The translations under genes and the position numbers were made by a program. This document shows positions 10,290-20,693 of a stretch of 64,000 nucleotides of DNA, piece by piece (the first letter of the stretch is position 1; every line of letters begins with the position of its first letter). The DNA is from Nilaparvata lugens (lineage: Eukaryota; Arthropoda; Insecta; Hemiptera; Delphacidae): the NCBI RefSeq assembly GCF_014356525.2, contig NC_052518.1, forward strand, positions 34,857,705 through 34,921,704, written 5' to 3'. A model generated the notes under the pieces. That model was not told the DNA's origin and ran no database searches. It saw only the letters and a program-made list of their open reading frames with translations.

Positions 10290-10954
10290 CTCTGTGACTG
10301 TCTGAAGTTAATATTATATTAATTTGAATTTACAATTCGAGACCGCAGCTTGGAAAAAGAAGAGATGATTAGCTCATAATATCGGGGACCGAGCTTCGCT
10401 CAGGAGTACAAAAGCATAAACAATTTATTACGAAAGAAGGAATTATAATGGAAAACCATTTTGGCCATGTGGTTTTTAAGAAGCGGTGATGAATAGGTCA
10501 GTGGTAGGCTATTTGGCTTTTTTATATTCCATTTCATATTCATATTGATTATTCTTTCGGGTTGAAGGTTTAATATATACTTATTAGATATCTTGGCACT
10601 ATCTTACTCAATCTGACATTAGGAGTTAAAATAGTCTAGTAGTCCAGATAACAGTAGACCTCACTGAACATCCTTTGCAATGTGGTAACGAGAATATTCA
10701 TTTTTATTCTTTGTTGTTGTTTTATATTAATAATGAGTACATAAGATTATTACTTTGTATGAAAAGTGCATTTTTTTGAAATAAATATTTTTTGTCTGTC
10801 TGTCTGTCAGTTTGGTAGAAATATATAACATTTACATAGAACTCAATTTATTTATTTAAGTTATCTTCATAATTCTATCTATCTTCTATCTGATTCTAAT
10901 AGGTTACCAACCCATCCCTATCTTATATGATAAACCTTCAATCATAATCATATA
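10290..10954. other. AT-rich spacer with second direct-repeat copy
   Basis: Holds the second copy of the 100-bp direct repeat (10602-10700), a piece at 10386 reading ACCGAGCTTCGCTCAGG (the hairpin-end signature seen in other repeats), and a (TCTG)n run near 10793-10810. No coding sequence. Confidence 0.4.
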
Positions 10955-11287
10955 CCTGCATGATTAAAAAACAGCAGACATTCAATTTACTAGAACAAAT
11001 AATGGAGTGCCTTCAAGTTCAGATGTAGGCAACACGCCTAACTTCTTCCTACATTCGCTACCTTGTCTCTATGACACTGACCTTGCTTCTGTGAGACTGC
11101 CATTTATAGCGCTACTACTTTGGACGGAGACCTTGTCTCTATGAAACTGCTTGTCTCTGTGGGAACTTGTTCCTGTGAGACTGCCATTTATAGAAATACT
11201 TGCTCCTGTGAAACTTGTCTCTGTGACACTAATATCGTTCAAAAACACTACTTGTCTCTGTGAGAACTTGTCTCTGTGAAACATCCC
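10955..11287 (-). repeat. Right terminal inverted repeat of the foldback-like element
   Basis: Reverse complement of 5472-5845. The order from outside is CACAGAGACAAG units, TTTTTGAACGATATTAGTGT, TATAAATGGCAGTCTCACAG, more units, then the GTGTTGCCTACA block. It is about 40 bp shorter than the left arm because it has fewer tandem units. Confidence 0.75.
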
Positions 11288-11295
11288 CTTGAGAA
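11288..11295. repeat. Right copy of 8-bp target-site duplication CTTGAGAA
   Basis: Pairs with 5464-5471. Confidence 0.8.
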
Positions 11296-12295
11296 CACAG
11301 GTTGGCGAATTTGACATAATCCCTGTTGAGGAGACTTCTCTTTTATAACTTATGTGCTTTCCTTTTTGCCTTAATCAGCCGTATCAATCTGAAAGAGAAC
11401 CACTTGGGATATGGTGACTCCTCAGGTGTTATTTTTGGGATGCAATTATCCATTGCTCTCTTGATCACACCAGACAGTGTTTTAGCAGCCTCATCAGGGT
11501 TACTATTATTCATAACGGTACACCAACTGGTATCTTGAATTTCATTATACAGTCTGTAGTAATCACCATTCTTGAAGTTGTAAACTGCATTTGTTGGAGC
11601 AGTAGGTACACTTGGAGAGACACCCCTTATCTTCACTGAAAAAGGGGGATGATGAACATCAGGTGTTACAAATGGTGGAGCTGAATGAGAAATATCAACA
11701 TTCTTCAGGTTGCTCAACACTAGATCAAGGACTCTATGGTCATTACTCTATTATATTGATCAAGACAGTTCCTGATGACTTCTGCTCTTCACAGTGCCTG
11801 ATAATGAGCATTAGGTACAAGGGAATAATCAATCCAATGAACTGCATCAGCATTGAAATCACCTAAAATTACTAGATCCAAGGAGCTATTGATCAGCTTC
11901 TCACTCAGCTTCTCAAGGTATCTGCTGAAGGATTGTAAATCTGAAGGAGAAATATAAAGACAGGAAACTAAAAGATGGTGTCCTGGTATTTTAATCCCAA
12001 TCCATACAACCTCAGGTAATAGTTCTAGGTCGAATCTTCTAAATGCAGGTGGAGACTTCTTCACAGCAAGCAATGATCCTCCTCCTCTAGTCTGCCCAAG
12101 TGTATCATATTGCCTATTTGCTCTGAAAAGATTATGACTTGGAGGAAAGAAGTTTGAGCTACAGTGTTGATCACCCAACCATGTTTCAGTTAGAGCAATA
12201 ATATCAAACTCATTACTTACAACAGAAGTAAAGAATTCAACTGATTTTGTCCATAGTCCTCGGACATTTTGGTAGAACAGATGCAAATCTTTCAT
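11296..12295 (-). pseudogene. LINE ORF2 N-terminal half: APE-type endonuclease and linker
   Basis: The ATG at 12295 overlaps the ORF1 stop (ATGA). The first 168 residues are an apurinic-type endonuclease: FYQNVRGL at the start, LTETWLGD with the metal-binding glutamate, and VILGDFNADAV with the catalytic Asp and Asn. Continuing in another frame (11343-11720) a PDVHHPPF block stands where SDHxPI is expected, followed by the basic linker RLIKAKRKAHK. The enzyme would nick target DNA for reverse transcription. A frameshift near 11790 and a stop near 11343 disable it. The frame continues up to the duplicated octamer at 11288. Confidence 0.8.
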
Positions 12296-13388
12296 TCACG
12301 AGTATCTCTACTATAGCCCTTCACGGGATTCAAGTTGGCAATAGGGACCGCTTTACTCGTAGTTTTAGCTGCGTGAGTTGTGGAACTGGATAGTTTACCA
12401 TAAAAAGGGGATTTAATGGCTCCTTCAGGCCAGGCCTCAGGTTTGCATACTTCCTTGAATATGTTTTCCGACACCAATACATGGAAGGAACTGTATGATT
12501 CAGGAAGTTTTGTGCAGGAAACAAACCCAGTTGAGATGGTGCTCCTAATCAGGTGTTCTGTCATTTGTTGAAGTGTCACGAGAGAAACGACTAGCAAACA
12601 GCGCCTTATTCCTAGACGTTATTGCAATGTTTGTATTCTTCCTTAACAAGACTTCTATTTTTCTCTTGCTCAACTGAGTTTAGGTTTTTCTTGAATACAG
12701 ATGTAATATTGCTGGCAGTTCTGTTGTTATCAGTAGTGTGTACTCCACGGTTTATTCTCCTTGGCTTCCCAGCAACCTCAGCCCAAGTTTCTTTCGACTT
12801 CACACCCACCGCAATCTTATTGGCATGTTGAACTGCTCCCTCAATTTCCAAATCAACAGTCTTGAGAGTGGCTGCTGTTACCTTAGCAGAAATAACACGA
12901 TTACACTCTGTTCTCTCAACACTTTTAGGACAAGAGGTCACATTCAATATCTCCAGCTTTTTAAGAAGGATACTTCTCAACCTAGAATTCTCCTCATTCA
13001 ATGTAATGAGCTCCTCTTTCAATGCAGCTACTTCCGATGAGAGATTAGCAAAGAGTGAAGCATTTACTTTCTCCATTCTCAGAAATTTATTAGTGAAAGT
13101 ATTCTCTAATTCCCTGAGCATACTCACAATTAAATTATCGGCCTTAGTGACTACTAGGTCATTGTCATTGAGATTGGTGTCAGAGTTGAAACTCCGATTT
13201 GTCACAGCTTGCCCAGCTGGAAGTGGCCGAACTGGTGTATTGTCATTCACTATTAACGACTTTTTACTCATACAGGCTTGACATTCAAAGCCTGAGTATT
13301 CAATGCACAAATCTCACATTGAATAAGTCTCTTGCCGACCATACATTGATTTATTGCATAAGTTACATTTTTCTTTACTTGGCGCCAT
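12292..13388 (-). pseudogene. LINE ORF1: zinc finger, coiled coil, nucleic-acid-binding C-terminus
   Basis: It starts MAPSKEKCNLC at 13388. CxxC pairs follow (CNLC, then CEIC in a neighbouring frame, then CQAC), resembling a PHD-like finger as found in ORF1 of several Jockey/CR1-type LINEs. Small frameshifts occur in this part. The long frame 12612-13310 has a coiled-coil segment (LSSEVAALKEELITLNEENS) and a basic region with WAEVAGKPRR. The C-terminal part (12292-12597) contains SFHVLVSENIFKEVC and PEAWPEGAIKSPFYGKL, which looks like the nucleic-acid-binding end of such ORF1 proteins. It would coat LINE RNA. Confidence 0.7.
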
Positions 13389-13846
13389 ATAAAATCTTTT
13401 ATTACTATTATTATCAATCGTTACTCCTCACTTATTATATCTTTGAGAAGTTAATATTACATATAGGCTAATTTATCATTTTGAGATGAAATAAAAAGTT
13501 AATAATCCATAACATAAGTGGTGCCTTGGACTGGCACGCCATCAAAAGATAGAAAACATTTATAGGTTGACATAACAGAAGAATTACAGTGATCAGAACG
13601 TAGAGTTCGAATGATAACACAGTTGTACTGATTTAATAAAGTATGGATGAGAAAGATAAAAGGAGAAATAAGATTGCTAAGAGAGCGTGCAAGGCGGGAG
13701 AGTTGGGAAGCTCCTGATAAGAAGAAAGGAAGGAGGAAGGAGAGCAATTGGACGGGGGGAACCCCAACTGTTCGATGGGAGAGCCGATCGACAGTAAACA
13801 GAGATGGCCTTGAAGTTCCTAGCGTTCCACAATTCCACTATGAATA
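13389..13846. other. LINE 5' flank and spacer
   Basis: May include the 5' UTR of the LINE. A purine-rich stretch lies at 13650-13745. Short plus and minus frames here look like chance frames. Confidence 0.35.
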
Positions 13847-13998
13847 CTTTGAAGTAATGCGCATGCGCTGGATCGACCAATAGAATTTACACGCGCGACT
13901 AGCCATTACATTTCAAAATTGCTAATACTTTGAAGTAATGCGCGTGCGCTGGATCGACCAATAGAATTTACATGCGCGACTAGCCACTACATTTTAAA
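13847..13998. repeat. Two 81-bp tandem units with CpG-rich core
   Basis: Units start at CTTTGAAGTAATGCGC (13847) and again at 13928, each containing GCGCTGGATCGACCAATAG and a GCGCGACTAGCCA block. A third, shortened unit lies at 15119-15165 in the same orientation. The ATGCGC/GCGCAT core is palindromic. Confidence 0.7.
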
Positions 13999-14690
13999 GC
14001 CTAGGTTTCTCTTGACGTAATCACGCAAAAGTCTGCTGCAGCTATTGCTAGGGAAGTGTTTTCTCTGACTTCACGCGCGCAATCTCTGTAATTCCCTCTG
14101 CGTCGCGCACTCAAGAATTTTACTAGTAATTCAATTGTTCCAAAAAATAATAATGCTAATAGGTTTCAACTTGATTCAAATCGAATCATTTATTTGCCAT
14201 ACAACAAATACATATTCAAAACGAATCCCCCATTTATCATAACCGGGAAATTTTAAGGGTAGAAGAAGCTGCTGGTGCATTGTTTAAGGATATGAACTAC
14301 TATAGGTGGCCATACTTGTCTTCTCAACCACATACTTGAAACTCAATAAACTATGATCAACTCTGAAAAAATATAAGCTACATTGAATTTCTTCAAAATA
14401 ATAGATGGTGAAAAGTAACAAAATTGACTCACTTTAAAGTGCTATCTTTTTATTTTCATGCTATCTCAGTCCATATATATACTAGACCATTCACTGTCTA
14501 GCTTATAATTTCATAATTATCATTGTGCTATTCTCTCATCTCCTAGATATCTGTTCGACTCATACAATATAAAGAAAGCTAACTAAGTAGTTGCTGAATG
14601 GGCCACGAAATAAATGTAGGTCTTATTTCGCTGGGGGGGGGATACATCCTCATATCCCCCCTGGATATGCCACTGACACAACAGCACAGG
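13999..14690. other. Spacer, no feature recognised
   Basis: Nothing coding. A G-run (14633-14641) facing a short complementary CCCCCC run near 14658 could form a small stem. Confidence 0.3.
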
Positions 14691-14785
14691 ACAGAATTTA
14701 CTCTGATGGACAGTATTAGAGGAGGCTGTGGTTTATAACTGCGCGAGGTCTACTATTCACAGAACAGTACCTCATAAAACAAAAT
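14691..14785 (-). repeat. Family A repeat end, inverted partner of 15270-15362
   Basis: Carries the TTTACTCTGATGGACAGTAT, GGCTGTGGTTTATAACTGCG and CGAGGTCTACTATTCACAGA blocks. The same blocks occur in reverse complement at 15270-15362, so the region between folds as a stem with about a 480-bp loop. Confidence 0.65.
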
Positions 14786-15269
14786 GTATTGAAAGCCTAA
14801 AATATTCCCTAAACTTGGTATCTTTATCAAACAGATGCCTGGTAATCACAATTATAGAAAACCCCTCTTATCCCCAGTCAATAAAAAGTTCAATGGGTTT
14901 TCATTTACAAAATTCATTAATAGATCATTAGCTACAGCAACATGTTGGACATCTATGTTGCCTATGACTGAAAATATAATCGCGCGCTGCGAGGTTGCTG
15001 TCAGAGAAAACACCCACTTTTTTATCACACACGCGTGATTTTCGCGTATCACGGTTGACAGAACCCACAATAACGCTGCGTGGTTCAGAGAAACCTAAGC
15101 TTAAAATAATTGCTAATACTTTGAAGTAATGCACATGCGCTGGATCGATCAATCGAATTTACAAAAATTGCTAATAAACTCAAGCATGAGCAACGATCAA
15201 CAAGAACCTATTATGTTAACATATATTATGTTATGTTATTATATGTGTAGACTTGGTTTGACCGAAGTA

Positions 15270-15958
15270 TAATACTAGTAGTTCTGTGAACAGTAGACCT
15301 CGCACAGTTTATAAACCGCAGCCTCCTCATATACTGTCCATCAGAGTAAATTCTATCCTGTTGTGTCGTGTCGGCAAGATATCGGTGTGAAAACGGCTAA
15401 TGGCTGTTCGGGTTGGTGTATCAAAAATGCTAACATCAAAAACTAATCTCCTTCAAGGCATACTGGCAACAGGACAGCTCGAGTTCAAAGCAGAGAAAAT
15501 TTGAGAGCCAATACTATGGTATTTTAGTTATTAATTGCATGCGTTATTGCAATCAATAATTCATTTAATAGTGCATAAAAATTGCATTCAATGAGGCATG
15601 CAATCAATAGTCTACACAGCTGATGATTTCTTTCCCAAGTTACATTGAGATATGCGTCATGGCATGCAATTTATATTATAATCCACTCAACAGCTGATTT
15701 ATGATGAATAATTCTATAGTCTGATTTTTACTCTAATATATTGGCGTACGAAGGAGGCTCCTTTTTCCTTTTATATTATCCTTGAAATTTCCAAAAACCT
15801 TGTATATACGTCGACGCACAATTTGAAAAGGAATATCTGTCAAATTGCATGAAAATCTATTACCGAGTTTCGTTGTAAATGCGCAACATATGAACATTTA
15901 AACATAAAGAGAAATGCCAAACCGTCGACTTGAATCTTAGACCTCACTTCGCTCAGTC
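15270..15958 (-). repeat. Dispersed repeat family A, near-complete inverted copy
   Basis: The reverse complement matches 6529-7180 block for block, ending at 15958 in the hairpin-like GACC...GGTC end (GACCTCACTTCGCTCAGTC on the plus strand, 15940-15958). Numerous ATTGCATGC palindromes lie inside. Confidence 0.7.
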
Positions 15959-16109
15959 AATTGATAGACCTGCAGTTTTACTTATGCTAGGATCGAAATT
16001 TCAGGTGGGTTCCCAACCACGGAGACGTGATTATGCAGCTCATAATTTTCTGAGCTGGCCTATGAGATCCTACGTTTATTCATTTATTCAACGAAGATTT
16101 AATCGATGA

Positions 16110-16463
16110 TATTAATCGAACAACAGCTTTTTTTCTTCAATTTACATTGATATATTAAATTGCTTGCATCATTGCATGCAATTTATAATCCTCTCGACAG
16201 CTGATCTATGATGAATAATATTCTAGTGTGATTTTTACTCTAATATTGGTGTATGAAGGATGCGCCTATTCCTTTTATATTATCCTTGAAATGCAAAATT
16301 TCCAAAAGCCTTGTATATACGTTGACCCACAACTTAAAAAGGTACCTGTCAAATTTCATGAAAATCTATTACCGCGTTTCGCCGTAAATGCGGAACATAA
16401 TTATAAACATAAAGAGAAATGCAAAACTGTCGACTTAAATCTTAGACCTCACTTTGCTCGGTC
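16110..16463 (-). repeat. Family A repeat, hairpin-end half
   Basis: Ends at 16463 with GACCTCACTTTGCTCGGTC and contains the GTTTCGCCGTAAATGCGGAA block. A 113-codon plus-strand frame across it arises from the repeat; similar peptides appear wherever the repeat is in that phase, so I do not call it a gene. Confidence 0.65.
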
Positions 16464-16550
16464 AATTATGTTCCTATATATTATTTACTACATCTATATA
16501 GGCCTATTGCTATACAGTTTATACAAGCACACTATATTCAAATTGCTATA

Positions 16551-17125
16551 CAGTCGAGCCTCTCTATAACAAGCCACCACTTAATAAATTCTTCTAAGCA
16601 ACAAATATTTTTACCTTGTCCCATGACATTTCAGAATTTTGGCTCCTTATTTTCTTCTATAACGAATTTTGGACCTCTCAACTACAAAGTTATCTCTCTT
16701 CACTTCAACATACAAAATGTAGTGTGAATAAGAAGCCAACAGTCAGAATTGTTTAGTTTCAGCAGAAAGGTCAATAAACTAAAAATAATGACAAGTTCAG
16801 GTAGGGAGAAGATAGGATGGTAAACAGTGAATAGAGTTTGAAACACATGTTGGAAATTGAATGCAAGTTACTGGAAATAGAATTTCAAAAACCTGTCATT
16901 CGTAGAACAGGCAGGTAGACAGGACTTTCCCATCCTTCTGCTTTTGTCACACATTTCAATTCTTAGAGCTGATGATGATGATGATGATGATGATGATGAC
17001 TGTGACGAATCTGAAGAGAAGAATCCGTCAGATCAAGAAGTTCTACAAGCTTTCAAAATTATCAGGCGAGGATTACAACTAAAAATAGTGTAGACTACCA
17101 GACAACATTTTCAACTGTTTGAATA
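16551..17125 (+). mobile_element. Tigger/pogo-like DNA transposon remnant
   Basis: Starts with CAGTCGAGCCTCTCTATAAC, the form of terminal inverted repeat typical of Tigger/pogo elements, and contains the end of a transposase frame (16935-17093). A matching right TIR is not evident before 17125. Confidence 0.6.
16935..17093 (+). pseudogene. Tigger-like transposase C-terminal fragment
   Basis: A plus-strand frame ending in TAG at 17093 reads a run of ten aspartates (a GAT repeat, 16971-17000), then CDESEE, then SDQEVLQAFKIIRRGLQ. An acidic stretch followed by an EALxxLRRxLQ helix is the typical end of Tigger/pogo transposases of the DDE type. The catalytic core is missing. The GAT repeat has probably expanded after the gene died. 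Confidence 0.55.
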
Positions 17126-18200
17126 GAGATGTGAGTCATTTATTGAACGTGATGTTTTACTCAAATGCAAAATTTAACCGAAAATTACTCACTTTTTCAA
17201 GTAAAACGTTAGAAAATGGAAAAATTGAGTCATTATAGTAACTATTTATAGTAAAGTTATTGACAAAATTACTTCTTATTCTCTTATCCGATTTCCCATG
17301 GAATAATGTGTTCTATATCCTGTATACACTGTATAAAATATGAATAAGGAAGAGAGTTCCGTAGTTTAGTATAAGATATTTCAGAGAACTTTAAATTTAA
17401 TTTTTTTCCTACTCACACTGGCGATCAAGAGTCATCTCACGCCAGTGGTTTTTTCCCTTACCATCTACTATCAAATTATTGAATTGTATTATCATGCTGA
17501 ACTTTATTTGAATTCTGCATTATGTATTTATGTGTCTGTGTGAAGTATTTAATATCTTTTATAGATTCATAAATAAAGTGATATTGAATATTTTTCATAT
17601 TGGTCTCATTCGATGGAGCCCATTCCTATACTATTCTCATAATTTGTCTCAAAAAATTCAACCGTGAGAGACTTTAAAAGTTTTCAAATTTGGCAGGCCA
17701 GCTCCACTACGTCCAGATTGGAAAAAAGTGTGAATCAATGAAAACAATTCTGGGCTTCAGTTCTATACCATTTTCATAGTTTGGGATCAAAAATCATGCT
17801 GTCAGCGGAGGAGAAGGATGTAGGTAATGAGGTCCTTTGCTGCCCCAGGTAAGAATTATTGAAGGAAACTGTGATGAGAATTTATGAATCAAGTCTTCAG
17901 CTATCACATTAAACTTTCATAATTTGGGCTCAACTAAGATGCTGCCAGAAGACGGAATGGTTGTAAGTAGCCAGGTCCTTTGCAGCCTCCAGAGAAGAAC
18001 TATTTCTAAAATATGATGAATTCCAATAGGATAACACATCATGCCATCATATTACGTTCATCCATCATATTACCTCATAATTTCCGCTCGACAAGTACAT
18101 GGTACGCTCTCAACAGAAGTTAGCACGTCTGCGAAGTTGGCCCGGATGATGTCAGCCCTCTCAATGAAAGTGTTATAAAGCATTAGTTTAGCGTTAGTTT
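17126..18200. other. Spacer, probably old repeats
   Basis: A retroposon-like 3' end with AATAAAGTG lies near 17572. Phrases such as CATAATTTGGGCTCAA recur loosely at 17640, 17780 and 17930, suggesting a diverged tandem of about 140 bp leading into the clear array at 18200. No coding sequence. Confidence 0.35.
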
Positions 18201-18640
18201 AGGTTTGTTTTAACAAATTTGACGTTTGTTTGGGTTTCTAAATACCATATTTGAAAGTTTCAAATTTTCCGGGCCAACTTCACACTAGCCCGGAAATTTT
18301 CACAAAATTAGTTGAAAATAGTCTAGATCGTTGGTTAAAGTTTGTTTTGACAAATTTGACGTTTGTTTAGGTTTCTGAATACCAAATTTTTGCAAACTTC
18401 AAATTTTCCGGGCCAACTTCACACCAGCCTGGGAATTTTCATAAAATTAGTTGGAAATAGTCTAGATCGTTAGTTTAGCGTTAGTTTAGGTTTGTTTTGA
18501 CAAATTTGACATTTATTTAGGTTTCTAAATATCAAATTTGGAAGTTTCAAATTTTCGTCCGGGCCAACTTCACACCCCAGCCACAGACCACATTAATCAA
18601 TGGAATTGGTTGAAAACTGTATAGATCGTTAGTTTAGCTT
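18200..18640. repeat. Three tandem units of about 140-150 bp
   Basis: Units starting at TTTGTTTTAACAAATTTGAC (18204) and its near copies at 18341 and 18491 share TTCAAATTTTCCGGGCCAAC and CTTCACAC blocks, with spacing 137 and 150 bp. A satellite-like array or repeated UTR segment; no frame. Confidence 0.7.
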
Positions 18641-20003
18641 ATAATAGATGAGATTTTAGCTTATAATAGGGTATAGACTAATAGATTGGAACCCACCAGT
18701 CATGTAAGTGGCTTCTTATACATTCATATCTCCTATTGTAACAGTCATGAAAGCGTTTCTACGTGTACTGCTGAGGTGAATAGGATTTTTATTAGAAGTT
18801 GGCAGTGCATTCTTTCAAAATCATTTTTTCCATTATATCAATGGAACTATTGCTCATATCTATCAGGAACTATAGAACTATTGTGTCTGCATCCAGAGTT
18901 ATCGTTTTCTAATGTACTTCTGACAAATGTTCTGCTAACTTCACACTGACCAATAGTGTCTGTAATCTTGTTATTCTTCAATAGGCTTAATTACAGCATT
19001 ATAATATAGCATTATGACTATTCAACATTGAAGAATATTATCTACCTCTAAACAGAGTATTAAAATATGCTTATTATTACAATTATCTGTACTTCTATAA
19101 ATGAGTGTGAGTGAAATATATTATTGACTGCAGAAAATTTTCTTCATAATAATATCGATTGAGAAATTCACCAGGAATGAGTTTTTTCACGTGGTTTAAT
19201 AACCTGAATAGTTGAAACATAATATAAACATCGAAAGTGGGCTTTATAATAAAATATATATATATATATAGGCTGACGTGAGACCGGCTAGTCGATGGGT
19301 GAAGATGTCAAAAACAAATGCCATAATGGAGATACAAGTCACATGTCATGGTCTCGAATAAAGAGAAGCAGACATAGAGCGAATGGCGCCGAAATGAATA
19401 CCCTACTCTTCAAACAAAAAAGTAGAAAGGGCACTCCGTGCTACGAGCATGGTCATGCTAATCAATGTTGTCTTGTGGACAGCGTTGGGGAAGGCCAAGC
19501 AGGTTAATAAATTCGTCAGTGTCCACAACGATAAAGATGACTTTTGGCGCACTAATGCAACAATATGAGCACAGAAGCTAATAAGGGGCATACGTCTGAA
19601 AGAATTCTGTCTCTGAATCCAACCAACCATATACTAATGTACCATAGCTAATATTTTTCTATTTGAAACAGTCTACATTATTTCAAAGATTTTCAATAGA
19701 AGGGTTCCCAAGAATTTTGTAGAAAGAAAGCCGACAGTTGGTGACAATGTTGAGGAATGGAGAAAGAAGAAGGATGCACTTGTAAAAATCTCTGTATGTC
19801 CGCCACCAGCAGTACCTGCATTCAGATGAATTCAACATAAAATATAGCATTTATTCAGCATTTATAATAGTTGCGATTCAAAGTTCTATCAAAATCATAT
19901 AAAAAACCGCGGTTTTCTCAAAAACCACTCCAACAATTTTGATCAAGCTCATAATATAAATTGACATTGGTAAGATCATCACCTGCCACAAGTGCCATAT
20001 CTG
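18641..20003. other. Spacer, no gene recognised
   Basis: Includes a short (AT)n run (19253-19270). From about 19885 it carries the CCAACAATTTTGATCAA block of a dispersed repeat that is interrupted by the MITE at 20004 and resumes at 20330; a related uninterrupted copy lies at about 59590-59720. Small frames at 19295-19630 match nothing I know. Confidence 0.35.
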
Positions 20004-20329
20004 TGAAGGTGCGTACAGATATACGCGCCGCGAACATGAACAATTCACTTTTAATCAGCTGACTATATCTGTATTTTCACAGAAACAGAAAGATACAGAT
20101 ATAAAAAGCTTGGCATCAGCTGTTTCGGATGGACACGTTAAGTCATCGGTCCCGGCTGCCTGAAAAGCAGTCGTTAGGTCATGTCAGAGGCCCTGAAATT
20201 GATCAGTTGCGACCTGAAAACTCTGTCACCAGACCTGAGCCAGCCAGGTAACTCGACATTATTATTATTATTAGCTGATTAAAAGTGAATTGCTCATGTT
20301 CGCTGCGCGTATATCTGTACGCACCTTAA
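20004..20329. mobile_element. TTAA-type TIR element carrying a SINE fragment
   Basis: Terminal inverted repeats of about 55 bp: AGGTGCGTACAGATATACGC at 20007 and GCGTATATCTGTACGCACCT ending at 20326, continuing inward through GAACATG and TTTTAATCAGCTGA. The right flank is TTAA and the left TGAA, consistent with a mutated piggyBac-type TTAA duplication. The host sequence resumes with GAATTGCAGGTGCTCCGCC, matching the uninterrupted relative near 59690. No transposase is encoded, so it is non-autonomous. Confidence 0.7.
20123..20272 (+). mobile_element. 5'-truncated SINE 3' part inside the TIR element
   Basis: Shares TCGGATGGACACGTTAAGTC and ATCGGTCCCGGCTG with the SINE at 44014 and ends in (ATT)n. 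AGCTG flanks both sides (20118-20122 and 20273-20277), a likely target duplication. The tRNA-like head is missing. Confidence 0.6.
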
Positions 20330-20693
20330 GAATTGCAGGTGCTCCGCCTTATCCATGTAAATTTTTATTTTCCATTTCTAATTTCTGAGCGAGCCGAAGG
20401 TGAGCAAAGCTCTTATACATGAAATTATTATTATTTGTTGGGATACTCCTCCTAGACCGTTCAACCAATGGTCATGAAATTTCGCAGAGATATTAAGTTC
20501 GACACGGTGACTGCTACTAGCAATAATATTCTTTATCCGACTTCAGGACTTCTTATTGATTTTTAATAAATTCAGGAAGGTTATTGTGTTATCTTTATTT
20601 GAAAAAGTATGAAACATTTTGTCCAATATCCTTTTCCACTGAAACTTCGAGGTCAACATTTGAAGTCCAAGACTTAAAAACCAGAAAATCCTT
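20330..20693. other. Continuation of dispersed repeat with GAGC...GCTC hairpin end
   Basis: After the MITE, a dispersed repeat resumes and includes GAGCGAGCCGAAGGTGAGC (from 20397), with a GAGC...GCTC stem, a variant of the hairpin end of family A. No coding sequence. Confidence 0.4.

Larger units (their letters stand above)
5472..11287. mobile_element. Foldback-like element with long terminal inverted repeats, non-autonomous
   Basis: The ends are inverted copies: 5472-5845 matches the reverse complement of 10955-11287. The match includes TTTTTGAACGATATTAGTGT, a TATAAATGGCAGTCTCACAG block, tandem CACAGAGACAAG units and an inner GTGTTGCCTACA block. The outermost bases are GGGTCCATAT against GGGATGTTT, then CACAGAGACAAG on both sides. 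An 8-bp duplication flanks it. Long inverted repeats with internal tandem units are the hallmark of Drosophila Foldback elements, which however make 9-bp duplications; 8 bp is typical of hAT- and P-type transposases. No transposase frame was found in the 5.1-kb interior, which holds other repeats. Confidence 0.75.
3648..13388 (-). mobile_element. Non-LTR retrotransposon (Jockey/CR1-type LINE) split by a 5.8-kb insertion
   Basis: On the minus strand ORF1 (13388-12292), the endonuclease part of ORF2 (12295-11296) and the RT part of ORF2 (5463-3648) are in the order of a single Jockey/CR1-type LINE. The two halves of ORF2 are separated by 5472-11287. The octamer CTTGAGAA is present on both sides (5464-5471 and 11288-11295). 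Removing the insertion and one octamer joins the flanks in one reading frame, which shows that this is one LINE interrupted by a later element. Both ORFs also carry stops and frameshifts, so it is dead. Confidence 0.85.

Noticed and set aside
16228..16569. A 113-codon protein, with similar peptides at 8778-8993 and 49192-49383
   Set aside because: All are read-through of family A repeats; the frame is broken in other copies and the conserved part is the DNA repeat.
19295..19630. Small plus and minus frames as host genes
   Set aside because: They overlap each other on opposite strands and neither shows a recognisable domain.
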